From Rhizophagus clarus (lineage: Eukaryota; Glomeromycota; Glomeromycetes; Glomerales; Glomeraceae), in assembly GCA_015698045.1 (NCBI GenBank), contig BLAL01000291.1, positions 186,001-250,000 on the forward strand: a stretch of DNA of 64,000 nt, given 5' to 3'. Made by a program: the position numbers and the translations under genes. This document shows, one piece after another, positions 1 through 10,846 of this stretch. The notes beneath the pieces were generated by a model that saw only the letters and a list, made by a program, of their open reading frames with translations, made no database searches and was not told the DNA's origin. The stretch's first letter is position 1, and every line of letters begins with the position of its first letter.

Positions 1-114
1 ATTTTGTAGAATTGTTCGATGGAATGAATTTGTATTAATGTCTTGTTCCAGTGCCCTCATGTATCTTGGCCTGGGACCTTTTGCTGTAAGATGATGAACG
101 TGTTTGATTTGATC

Positions 115-618
115 TCACGTCATGAGGTATGAACTGCTATTAGCTAGAAGCAGACAATAGAATATTAGGCCAAGTTGATTATCTAACCTTTTGTAATAGG
201 ATATGAGATCTTTGTTTATTGCATCATCACTTGCATTAGATCTGCTAGTGATCTGTTTTAATTTTTCTATGATAGTAGGGCTGTTACGTATTATGTTCCA
301 AGAGGTTGCCAATTGTGTCCTACTAAAGTTGTATAATTGGCTTTTCATTTCTCTAAGAACTTTAAAGGAGAAGCTTTTTATATTTGTGATGTCTACTATG
401 GCTGATGGGTGAATCGTGATTATGCAATCAATGATGCCTAATCTGATTTGGATTTTCCTCAACAGGATTCTTGTACTGATTCCTCCCCAGTCACTAGAAT
501 TGAGTTTTATAATAAATTCTGCAAATTGTGCTCCTTTTAGGTATTGATAAAGAGCTGTCGTGCCAATAATACCTTTGTGATGAACTATATTATTATTCGC
601 GCTTGTTACAATGCGCAT
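115..618 (-). pseudogene. LINE-A copy 1 post-RT region
   Basis: A 167-residue open stretch that follows the RT on the minus strand and matches 24,280-24,740 of copy 2 closely. It has no catalytic motif that I recognise. Its sequence (for example SSDWGGISTRILLRKIQIRL) suits the thumb/linker region between RT and RNase H of this LINE family. A 24-residue segment here (around NNIVHHKGIIGTTALYQYLK) is shortened in copy 2, so the copies differ by an indel. Not an independent gene. Confidence 0.65.
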
Positions 619-1056
619 TTTGTTTTTAATTAATCTTATAAACAGATTGTGTAGACTATTGCATCTATATTCATTTATAAAAACAGTTTTTGTCCAATAT
701 TCTATTTTTGCAAGTAGAATTTTGTTGTTGATATAAATAAGTTATGCAGCTGTTGTTTTCTTGTTTCTGAGGATGCTGCAAATTGATGTTACTTTTTTTT
801 GTATTAATCTTTCCACATGGCAATTATCAGCTTTGCTACAGATGTATATTCCTAGATAACGTGAACATTGCGTAGGTATATTAGCTTTGATGATGTTACT
901 GTCTGAGCCTATTGTAATTTGCAACTGGTCTTTCAGCATTTTTGAATTCCATACTAATAATTCTGATTTGCTTCCATTAATCTTTATATCATTAAGTTAA
1001 TAGAAAGAGTTAGAAATGTCAATGATACATGTCATTTCAGTTTGGCTATTCACAAT

Positions 1057-1422
1057 TCAGGCTGTATCATCCGCGAAAGCTACTCCTCTCACTTTCAACC
1101 AATATTCTTTTATGTTGGGGGCGAAATTGTTTGGCCAACAATCTTTGAGTATATAGCCTAATGAGGAGTCATCATTGATTCTAACCAGAAGTGGGTCGTA
1201 AAAGATTCTCCAGATTAAGGGGAAGATCATTTTCCCTTGATCAATACTGTCACCCGTCTGAAAGCAATCTGAAAGGCCGTATTCTGTGATTATTCTTAGT
1301 TTCCTGTTTTCGAAGAGGTATATAATGAATGATATTAAGGGTGGTGGACATTTGGTTCTTTTGAGTGTATTGAGAAGTGGGATCATCCCCACCGAGTCAA
1401 AAGCCTTTGCCATGTCCTGCAA
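1057..1422 (-). pseudogene. LINE-A copy 1 reverse transcriptase fragment
   Basis: Palm region of a LINE reverse transcriptase. The fragment has motif A (QDMAKAFDSV), the D-Q-G element and motif C as AFADD at about 1,066-1,080 minus, so both metal-binding Asp of the FADD box are intact here, unlike copy 2, which has FTDD. The frame ends right after FADDTA at a TGA where copy 2 encodes Trp, a TGG-to-TGA change. Further RT sequence, including ICSKADNCHVERL, continues on the minus strand at 939-742 after frame breaks. Non-functional. Confidence 0.8.
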
Positions 1423-2739
1423 ACAAATCTAAAGTTCTTTTTTGGACTGTTGCGCGTCTTCTATAATATTGTTAGTTATGTGTATTGGGGTATTAGTTAA
1501 TCCTCCCAGCAAACCTGTAAAGTTTGGTCCTTTGAAAATGTTATGTTGGAGTAAGGTGGAGCTTAGTCTCTTTGTAATAATCTTAACGTATGCCTTTCGC
1601 AAACATTCAATGAGCAGTATAGAGCGTGTATTGTTCAGTTTGTACTGCCATTATTTAGGCTTCGGTATAGAAAAGATCTGTGATATAGTTCATTCATCTG
1701 GAAGAATCGCTGTTTTGAAGATTACTTCCACAAAACGTATGAAGCATGCATGTCCTTTTGAGCCTACTTTCTTGATCAGTTTGTAATCTATACCTGATGC
1801 CCCTGGTGCTGATTTACATTATTTTCTCTTAGGATGCTGTGCCATTCGTCTGTTGTTAGAGCATCCATGATGTGTTGGTATATAGATTCGTCAATATCTT
1901 TGAGTAGTTCATATATGTCTTTCCACTCCTGAGGTATGTTGTCGAATTTGTGTTTTTGTTTTCTCTGTAGGTCTTTGTATTGTAGTGGACTGTATCTTTT
2001 TATATCCTCAGGGTTCGTTAGCAGCTCTTCCTTCCCTGTTGACACGTCTAAGTGTATAATTTTATCTAATACAATTCTGTCTTTATGTCTATTGAGTAGA
2101 CTGTTAATCTAATGTGTTTGGTTGATCTGAATGATCTCTGCTCGCTTGTTAATACATTCCTCAATATGTTTATTGTCTGCGTCTTTTTGCAGCTTTCTTA
2201 TTTGGTTGAACTTCATTTTTCATGCAACTTTAATGTGTGCTGCCCATGTTGCTGTCCAAATATATGGGTCTTGTCTATTAATATGATCTATATATGTTGT
2301 GAATTTTTTAATGATATTCTTTTGTGGGCATTGGTTTAAGTTCTTGTTGCAAGTAGAATGCATCAGTCAGAATCTTCGCAGTTGCACGTATAGGTATGAT
2401 GGAATAAGGCGCTGTGCCTTCTTGACTTTGATGTTTCACTTAAAATGAGTCTTTTTTTGTGGAATCATGTTTGTAGTGCATGAGTGTATTATATTTTTAA
2501 TATAAATCCATATAGAATTGATGTCCTCGCGATCATGTGTCTGCTGTTCTAGTAATGCTGTTAATACTTCATTAGCGAAGTGTTCATTTGTCTTTTCTTC
2601 ATATTTTCTCCATCTTTTCACCGTTATTTTGTCGTAATCATATATTATACGTTCATTACCATCGTGTTTAGTAGCTGATTCTTTACAGTTATTAATAATA
2701 TTGGTAGTGTTTAATATGCTAGATACTACATTGTGGTGT

Positions 2740-3373
2740 GGTCACTTGTCGTGATCGTTACCATTTCAATTATGTTGCAGTTTAAAAGTTCGTTAGTCCA
2801 ATTATTGCTGAGCCAAATGTAATCGATTCTAGTGCTGATATTTTTGTTTGAGTATGTAAATTCTTTATCTTGTGGGTACGCAACCCTGTACGCATCTATG
2901 AAGTCTCTTCTGCTGGGATAGTCTATTATTTTGTTTTGACAATATGTGTTATTCTTAGCTGATTTGTCTAGCTTTGAGTCAGCTACTGCATTAAAATCCC
3001 CTAGTATGATGAGGTAGTTAGTGTTATCATGCTCTGCATCTTCAATGAGCGTTCTTAGCTGACTTGAAACTTCGTCTCTTTAATTTTTATCATTAGGCGG
3101 CATGTAAATCTGTGCAACTATGATTCTGCATTGTTTAAAGAACAACGTAACTATTAATATGTTTTCTGACAGGTTCACAACTTTACCAATATATTTAAAC
3201 CATTTCTTATTGAAATATATAGCTACTCCTGCACCTTTGTGTTTGTTGGAGGTTTTTTTTGACCAAATGATTGCGCCTTTAGTTAGCTGTTTGTTAATAT
3301 ACAATCTTTCATTTTTGGTCATGTTGGTTTCGTTTAGCCCAATAATATCATGCTGGTCTAGTGTGGTTACCAT
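2740..3373 (-). pseudogene. LINE-A copy 1 endonuclease domain, one stop codon
   Basis: Exonuclease-endonuclease-phosphatase type domain that would nick target DNA to prime reverse transcription. The minus frame is open from 3,373 to 3,080, meets one TAA (after residues PPNDKN), and continues in the same frame to about 2,740. Recognisable motifs are N-E-T near the start, GDFNA at 2,987-3,001 and a terminal S-D-H. At the stop position copy 2 has CAA (Gln), so the stop is a C-to-T change. This copy keeps about 75 bp near 3,340-3,410 that copy 2 has lost. Confidence 0.8.
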
Positions 3374-3956
3374 AAGGTTGTGCAGCTTGTTGACATTTGT
3401 CTTTACTCTATTAATGTTATGCGTAGCTATTGTGAGGGTTTGGAATGTTCATGAATTTGTTGTGTTAAAGTGTTGTCTTTCTTCTTGTATGAACCTATCT
3501 ATATCTTGCAAGAAAGGTAGGGTGTAGTGGTTTGATGTGTCATTATTATTTGTATTGCTTTGGGGAATATGTTTATTTATTTTTTATTGTGAGTGCTTGT
3601 CATTTGCGCATTGCGAACGCGTCAAATTTTTCTCTTAAATGCTATGAATACTTATGGGGAAAGTGTTAGGGAGTCAGTCCTGCGCTCATCCTTCTCTCCT
3701 CTTTTTTTGTGTAATTCTTGTATGTTTGTTTATCATTTTTGTATCGTTTTTGTTTAGTCTGGCTAAAGACAAAATTACATTCTATATTTATAAAATTTAA
3801 AATTCAAGTATTTTAAATTTTACCAAACAACTTTACTTAAGTATTAAAAATTTATATATATTTAAAAATAATGTATTTTTTTTCTTTGTAAGGCTTATTA
3901 AAAGCTATAAAATAAAAAAAAATTCATAAAAATTGAATTACTAGATCACAAGTTAT

Positions 3957-4100
3957 TTTTTTTTTTTTTTTTTTTGGCATTGATAATGTAGAAATCTTTA
4001 TTGAAAATTAATGGATTACATAATAATCTATATAATTTAACCTAGAAACTGCTCCTATCTGAAGGATGAACCCCTCGCAGACTGTTCAATCATATCACCA
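3957..4100 (-). mobile_element. Short retroposed sequence (SINE-like or processed 3' end)
   Basis: A run of about 20 T at 3,957-3,976 is the poly(A) tail of a minus-strand insert. Reading inward, an AATAAAG signal lies roughly 20 nt before the tail. The insert is flanked by near-identical 12-mers, ATCACAAGTTAT at 3,945-3,956 and ATCATAAGTTAT at 4,101-4,112, as expected for target-primed insertion by LINE machinery. The body of about 120 bp has no ORF. A GGTTCATCC stretch recalls a pol III B box only weakly, so I cannot tell a SINE from a retrocopied mRNA tail. Confidence 0.6.
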
Positions 4101-4207
4101 ATCATAAGTTATTTATATAAATATAATTATATATATTATTATATATTTTTTTAACCAATCAAAATGCGATCAGGTAGAGGGTGGGGGGTAAGAGCTACTA
4201 ATTAAAG

Positions 4208-4359
4208 TAGTGTTTCGGGCAAAACTGGTTTCGCCCAAATGATCTACAAATTCATTTCCAAATTTGGGTTTCGGAAGTTTCAGATAGTTTCGGCTTATAT
4301 GGGGCAAAACTTGGGCGAAACGTTTCGGATTTTGAAAAATAGTTTCGCCCGAAACTATA
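4208..4359. mobile_element. 152-bp hAT-like MITE
   Basis: Non-autonomous DNA element. Terminal inverted repeats are TAGTGTTTCGGGCAAAACT at the left and TATAGTTTCGGGCGAAACT (reverse complement of the right end), 16 of 19 matching. An exact 8-bp duplication AATTAAAG flanks it (4,200-4,207 and 4,360-4,367), which is diagnostic of hAT transposition. The interior is a run of TTTCGGGC-type words in both orientations, so it is almost wholly terminal and subterminal repeat. The TTTCGG word also dominates the ends of hAT-2 (31,768-34,661), a possible mobilising partner. Confidence 0.85.
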
Positions 4360-4367
4360 AATTAAAG

Positions 4368-7040
4368 GAAATCAGCTGATTTCTGGCATGCCCTTTATAT
4401 ATATATAGCCAATCATAAAAACCTGATTTTAACTTCTCACTCATCTATTAAATTAGTTGATTTCTGGCATACTTCTAAAGTTAAAAAAATATATTAAAAT
4501 TAATAATTCTAACACTAGTCAAAAATGATATTATCAGGTACATATCAGATACGTATATATCAGTGATTAAACTGATACATATCAGACATTTATACATATC
4601 TTTACCATATCAAGTACCCAATTTGTCACATATCAAATAACCTAAAAATTACATATTATTAAGACCCCCAATACCTAGACTATTATTTGATGATATATTT
4701 AACTAATGTATATATCAGTCTATCATACACATATCAGGTATTTGATATGTAAAATATTTTTTATATATCAAAATAAAAAAAGCATGTAAAAAAATTTAGT
4801 TTTTAGTTAATCTTTATGAAGTGCATTCGCAGTTTTTATCTTAATGTTATTTAAGAAAAAAATTAATTTTTAATTAAAAAATTTTTTAATAAAATTTTTT
4901 AATATTACAGTATGTAAATTTAATTGTAATATATACTATATTTAATGTATTCTAAACTTGATAGCTTTAATGATTATTATACAATTTGCCAAATTATTTG
5001 GCAAATTATTGATAAAAAAAATAATTAATTTTATTTAATAATAATATGTTTATTTACAAAATATATTTATTTTAAATAATCTATTTATTTACTTAATTTT
5101 ATTAATCACTATAAATTAAATTTAATAAAAATAAACTTCAATTTCACCTTATATAGTTCACCTCACTATAGTAAATTTCACAGGCTGAAGATTAAAATTT
5201 ATTATAGTAATTATATTAAGGGTCATTTTATTATAATGTAAAAAATTTGTAACTAAACTTTTCTTCATTATAACAAGATATTTACTATATAAAAATTTGT
5301 TATAAAGAGAGTAAAGTATAGACATATTTATGGATTTATAATATTTCTTTGTGTAGCAATAAATCTAATTATATTTCTTTTATATATATTATATTTAAGC
5401 TAAAACCTAAAAATAAAATCTCTATATAAACTGATTTGAACTTTATCTATTCCTATAAAAAAAAAAGAAAAAGAAAAGAATGTTAATAATGTTATCATAT
5501 TATTACATTAAAAAACCTTATTCACTTGAATTTACTTTTAGAATTTATAAAAGATCCATTCTTACAAAAAACCTTCTTGTAAAATATCAATATATATTAA
5601 AAAGATCTCTTACTTATTTTGAAAGCTGTAGTTGAAAGGTCTGTTCCTATAAATTAAAAGAAAAGAATATTAATAAAATATTTTTGTACTAAAATATTAA
5701 TAAAAAAAATATTTAAAAAAAAAAATTTCTGAAGAAAAAAATAAAAAGTTTTTGGGGCAAGTTCATATAAACTGACAAATTACACAATGGACTGTCTGTA
5801 TAACAATAAATTAGTTACAAAGTGGTTCATACAAAGTATTCTATTCTTAAAGAGAGTTCATATTTGCAGACTTGATCTTTGATATTATTTAAAACTCATG
5901 TTGAATTCATATTTAACTTGTATTAATAAATTTATACAAAATTATTTATTTTGTTAAAATTTATCATATTTTTAAACTTAATCAAAGATAATTTATATTT
6001 GGTAAATTAATAATTTTATTATAACACTACTAACTTTTTATAAAGTTTGGCTATTTTATTTTGAATTTAAATTGCTTGCTTTTAAATTCAAGTTAAATAT
6101 GAGTTCAACTTAAGTTTAATTTGTTTGTTCAAATTTTTTGTTTATGTATTGTAAATCTGTAATTGTACTATTTTTTCAATTCATTCACTCAAGTTCTTTG
6201 TTTGTGTATTGTAGATCTGTAATTGTATTATTTGTATAATTATAAACCTATTTGTATTGTTGTTTTACCCTTTGTAACTAATACAAAATAGATCTTTATC
6301 TATGATGTGTTTTGAAAAATTAGAACAATTATATGTAAATTTTCTTGAAGAATAATTAAATCATTTTAATATAGTATCAGATGATGAAAAATTTGCTTAT
6401 AAAAATGAGATTTCATTTTTTTTTTTTTATATTGCATTTTATCATTTTTTTTTCTTACAAATTTGCTCACATTATACTATAAATTTACTATTATTATTTT
6501 ATTTTATTATTATATATTCTTTGAAAAAATATCATATTGAACTGATGCTATAATTGAATTTTTAGTAAATAAGAGGATATAAATAAAGTAACCAATTTTT
6601 TCCAGTTTATTTTTTTTTCTTACGTTATTTTTTGATCTGAAAATTAAATAAATAATGTAAAGAAGAAGGAATTTTGAATTTTATAACATGCCAGGAAGAG
6701 TCTGCTCCAAATTCTGGGTAAGCATGTCTCACAGAATTTAGAAGCAATATTATACTGAATTCACATTATAATAAGTAAAGAGAAAGTAGTGAAACTTAGT
6801 TCAGAATTTCAATATTAGTAAAAATAATAATAAAATTAAACAAAAAAAAAGAAATTAATAGTATTAATATTTTTAGAACTTTTGTGAATGGAAAAATGAT
6901 GCATGCATCAGAAGGTAGTTTCATAACAGGAAGAAGCATTATAGAATATTTTAATATAGATTTTGGGACAGACCCAGTAAGTATTAAGAATTTTTTTAAT
7001 TAAACTTAATTAATATTTATATTTAAATTTCAAATTTAAT
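4368..7040. repeat. Gene-free AT-rich stretch with ATATCAG-type repeats
   Basis: No ORF with recognisable content. 4,520-4,760 carries many copies of ATATCAG/TGATAT in both orientations, the same word seen at 15,575-15,640 and around 18,680-18,800 and 20,880-20,960; this looks like subterminal sequence of a decayed DNA element. 5,440-5,700 has a degenerate minus-strand relative of the mini-exon units described elsewhere (CCTATAAA..AAAAGAAAAGAATGTTAATAA). The rest is homopolymer-rich DNA in which I see nothing else. Confidence 0.5.
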
Positions 7041-7161
7041 TATATTTCATAACAACTCTCCCCTGTTGATCTGTGAACTAATTTTTCATGGAAGAAAAAT
7101 TTTTATTTTTTGACTTATACTCAACTTTTTTACAAGAAAACCTGCAAAAACAGTAAGAAAA

Positions 7162-8820
7162 ATGAGCTTCCAGTTGCCAATAACCTGTAGGGAAAAGGAC
7201 CTTTTAACTTCTTTTAACCTGATATGGCTGAACTTAATAAAGGCTTCTGAGTCAGTTTTAACACAGATTATAAACAACAATTATTCAACGAGAGTGGAAT
7301 ACCACCCTTGTCATAAATATGGAAAAAAGCACTTTATAAAAGACACACATAAATATCTGTTATTTTTACCTTCTTTTCTAGCTACTATTATCAACACCTT
7401 TTTATTTACTTGTGGCTACCATGATGAGTCAGAATGTGCAGCCAAAGTTCAGCCTATTGTATTATCACAACAAACAATTCCCAATATAATAGAAAGTAAG
7501 GATCTCATGCACCAATCAGATTCTATGAATCTTGATGATACACAAGGTGATACAACTAGTCATACAACAATATTACAAACACCTCCTGCTACGTCCTTGT
7601 CCAAGTCTCAGAAAAAAATTACTAAGAAAAAGTTGAAAAAAGCACAACAAGTTCAACAACAAACACTGGAAAAAGAAGACAATCCTTTCATTACATCTAG
7701 CAGCCAGTCACCTGAGAACGTACTCTTTGGAACTATTGGGTCAACATCACAGTCAAGCTTTACTATTCTGCATAAGCTTAAGGATAAAAGTGACAACTCT
7801 CCTCCAGCTAAAAATAATAATTCTCAAGAAAAGAAGTGGAAATCAGAGTATGTAGCAGATAAAACTAATCATTCTTTAATTATCACTGGGTATAGTTCTT
7901 TAGGAGAAGAACAGACACAATTACTCAACCTAATAGTCTATAACATACCTACAAAATGAGATAATTATACACTCCTGGCATCTTTAAACACCTGGGGTAA
8001 GGTTATATCAATCAGCACCAGAGTACACAAGAAATACTTATCTGCAAGGGTAAGACTAATCCCTAACCACGAGTATCTGAAAGCCTATAATCAGGGTTGG
8101 AAAATTTATATGTACTAGACAAAATTTGATGCTGTACTTGTATTATGCTGTACTAAATTTTATATTAATTACTATGTGTACTAATTGTACTAAACTGTAC
8201 TAATTTCCTAACCCTGCCTATAATAGTGAGGAATAGACTGTTAGACTTGAAAGTCTTCCTGTTTGATAATTTCCAGCATTATGGAATCTTTCAGAATGAA
8301 AAAGAGAAAAGTTTCAAGCTGTCATTCTTGACATTCCAGCAGATATGACAGATGCCACCTTATTTTCCAATGCTAGATCTTATCAATTTATTATTAATTG
8401 TGGTCTGAAAGCTTATAAGATTATCAAAGAGCCTTCTGGAGTAAGAAAGCTAATCAGTTATTTTGCAATCTGGGATCAAGTTTCAAAATGTATAAGTAGC
8501 TACCAGCTTTGGAATAACTTGAGTGTATCATAGTGTAGATATTTCAATCCTAAATTTCATACTCAGAGATGTCAGTCTGCTTGATTTGGCAATGCAGATA
8601 ATTCTACTAACTATTTGAAAGTCATAGGCTCTAATGCCCATCCTTTAGGATCTAATAACCAGAACAAGAAACAAAAATCATCTGCCAAATCTGAAACCTT
8701 TAACAAGAAAAACTCTCATTAAACGAGAAATCAGTTTACAAAACCAGATGTAAAATCTATTATCATAGGACTGAAGGCTTTATTAGAGCAATTAGTTTAG
8801 TTTAGAATGCAGATTAGTTT
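7162..8820 (+). pseudogene. ORF1/gag-like protein of a repetitive element, split by a MITE
   Basis: The first open stretch, 7,162-7,959 (265 aa), is rich in Ser, Thr, Gln and Lys and has a basic KKITKKKLKKAQQ run near residues 151-165. After its stop the same protein can be followed through YTLLASLNTWGKVISIS, is cut at 8,091 by the 8,092-8,216 MITE, and resumes through several stops to an open piece at 8,345-8,533 (MTDATLFSNARSYQF.., KAYKIIKEPSG). The tail to about 8,820 is basic. The layout of a low-complexity N-terminus followed by a compact nucleic-acid-binding-like part suggests a retroelement ORF1, but I do not recognise a catalytic or zinc-knuckle motif and the function is unassigned. 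Confidence 0.5.
8092..8216. mobile_element. 125-bp hAT-like MITE
   Basis: Termini CAGGGTTGGAAAATT and (reverse complement of right end) CAGGGTTAGGAAATT, with an exact 8-bp duplication CCTATAAT at 8,084-8,091 and 8,217-8,224. The interior repeats TGTACTAA. Removing the element and one duplication rejoins the protein-like reading on both sides, so it arrived after the gag-like gene existed. Confidence 0.85.
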
Positions 8821-8964
8821 ATTAGATTAACTATTTGTAATTGTTTTTTTTATAGATTTTATTGGTATTCTCAGGACTTTCTGCTATACTGTTGAGAGCA
8901 GACCTGAGAGTACAGACGGATAGTAGGACTGGTGAACCTTGGAGTCTGGAAGTAGCGTTTTATG

Positions 8965-9360
8965 TAAGGTTGCTTACTGAAACTAGGGAGTTTCAGCATG
9001 CCAAAACTGCTAAACTGCCAAAACTAGATTTTGGCAAACAACCAAGAATGATGAAATACCAAAATTGCTAAAACTGCCAAAACTGTTTCAGCATTTTGGC
9101 GTAGTATATTATATGATATATATATAGTTTCAGCATTCTCTATAATCTGCAGTTTGTAGATTTCTGACATCGGTTAAATAAACTGATTTACTGATTATCT
9201 GATTGATAATCTTTTTTTTTTAAAAATAATTATTTTTTTTCTACTTTCAAATAAGAAAAAGGTAAAAAAAAAAAAGTCAGAAGCTGGAACTCAAAAACTG
9301 ACTTATAAAATTTGTTTTTTTTAAAAGTAAAAAAAAAAAATTATTAATCTTTCTTTTTTT
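8965..9360 (+). repeat. Left end of repeat element with CCAAAACTGC words
   Basis: Starts TAAGGTTGCTTAC and is homologous to 60,733-61,850 (same start TAAGGTTGCTTGCC, same CTGCTAAAACTGCCAAAACTG words, the same TTTTGGC(A/G)TAGTATAT motif, and the same CTATAATCTGC(A/G)GTTTG stretch). Both copies lead directly into a mini-exon array (A here, E there), so end plus array form one element family. I could not find the matching right end or a target duplication, so the outer limit is unknown. No coding content. Confidence 0.6.
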
Positions 9361-10100
9361 GTAGGGTACCAAGTGAATACTATAAACCCAATTTTGGAAT
9401 TGAGGTAAATGGAGGGGAAGAATTGAGGTAAATAGAGAGCGTGAGGACAACTTCGTTATTAATAGAAATGTTTCTAATATTTTTTCTTTTATTTTTTATA
9501 GGTTTCCAGATGAATACCATAAACTGGACTCTGAAATTAAGGTAAATAGAGAAGGGAAGATTAACTTCATTATTAATAGAAATGTTTTTAACATTTCTTC
9601 TTTTATTTTTTATAGGTTACCAGATAAATACTATGAACTAGACTCTGGAATTGGGGTAAATGGAGAGGAAGAAATCAATTTCATTATTAATAGAAATATT
9701 TCTAACGTTTCTTCTTTTCTTTATTGTAGGTTGCCAGACAAATACTACAAACCAGACTCTGAAATTGGGGTAAATGGAGAAGGAGAAGTCTACTTTATTG
9801 TTAATAGAAATGTTTTTAACATTTTTTTTTTTTTTTGTAGGTTGCTGAACTCTTAGTGATATAATAAATCTATACTTACGTGACAAAAGTAGTGTGAGGG
9901 ACCAGAAGTTATGTGCTTGTAATAAAAAATATTCTAACATTTTTTTCTTTTTTTATAGGATGCCAAACTCTTTCTTTGGTGACAGAACAGGACTGAACCT
10001 ACGCAATGATAATGTAAGAGTGGACCAGGTTAAGAATTCTCTTAGTAATATTAAAAAAACATACTAATGTTTCTTATTTGCTTTATTTTAGATTGCCAGA
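9361..10100 (+). repeat. Mini-exon array A
   Basis: Six to seven units. The four best have an exon-like core of exactly 40 nt (9,365-9,404; 9,502-9,541; 9,616-9,655; 9,730-9,769), each preceded by a T-rich tract ending in TAG and followed by GTAAAT. The two regular spacers (9,542-9,615 and 9,656-9,729) are each 74 nt and contain TTCTAATATT, TTTTTAACATT or TTCTAACGTT, branch-site-like, before the pyrimidine tract. The cores share the word TTGCCAGA..ACTCTG(A/G)AATT. Later units at about 9,841, 9,960 and 10,092 are degenerate. 40 is not a multiple of three, so joined cores do not hold a frame. Confidence 0.7.
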
Positions 10101-10846
10101 CTTTTAGTTAATAAAATTTTTTTACATATGCACCGATCCTTGGAATTAGCTTAAATTAAGAATTTTTAATAAAAAATTAGTAAACAGTGCAAAATACGAT
10201 TATGTTACACATTTATCTTATCAATCTTATGTAGAATAATCAGAAAATAAAAAAATTTTTTACAACTCGTGCTTAAAAATTAAAGTAATAACGACTTTTT
10301 ATAACCTATCAACTATTTTAAGTATCCATCACTTTTTACACCAGTTGCAAATAAAAGTTTTGTGAATACAATAGTAGTTATTTGCAGTTGTTAATAGTAT
10401 TATTTATTCTCCAAAAGCTTTTTCATGATGTAAAATAATTAAATAAGGCAGTAAGAATAACCAGATTTCATATGAATTTGCTATAATATTTAAAGAATTT
10501 TGAAAATAAAGAAATAACCAAAATTTTCATTATCTTTTATTAATTTTTAATTTTAAAAATTTTGTTTTTAAAATATGGAGACAAAGAAGACGATGATTTT
10601 AAAACTAACAATGATTTTAAAACTCATGCAGGTTCCTCTTAGGGAAATCACTTAACCGACATTGAAATCTCATGATATTTAAATCCACCAGTACGAAAAC
10701 TTTGACTTTTAGATAGATGACAGATTACGATAACCAACATCTTTAAAGTAAAAAAAAATATTTTATAGCAAACTATCACAATCTCAGAAGACACAAAAAA
10801 CCATGCATCAATAGCCTCAAAATCATTAATTTTATATTTTATATTT
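10101..10846. other. Gene-free interval
   Basis: AT-rich sequence between array A and the MULE. No ORF, no tandem structure and no termini recognised. The last 30 bases (AATCATTAATTTTATATT..) match the start of the R1 copy at 57,750, so the MULE lies inside an R1 copy. Confidence 0.5.

Larger units (their letters stand above)
1..3770 (-). mobile_element. LINE-A copy 1 (non-LTR retrotransposon, truncated by window edge)
   Basis: Non-LTR retrotransposon read on the minus strand, with its 5' end near 3,770 and its 3' part running out of the window at position 1. In order on the minus strand it has an endonuclease domain, a reverse transcriptase domain and a post-RT region. It aligns along its whole length with the plus-strand copy at 21,440-26,690, including the 5' leader (3,660-3,770 against 21,440-21,550), which defines the common 5' end. 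Several in-frame stops and frame breaks show it is dead. The copy-to-copy differences I read are mostly transitions. No RNase H part is present because the window ends first. Confidence 0.85.

Noticed and set aside
7162..7959. Host gene of 265 residues
   Set aside because: Protein similarity continues past the stop, through a MITE and more stops; it is the front part of a dead repetitive gene.
8862..9071. 69-residue ORF spanning 8,862-9,071
   Set aside because: It crosses the start of the repeat element at 8,965 and its second half is the CCAAAACTGC word array.
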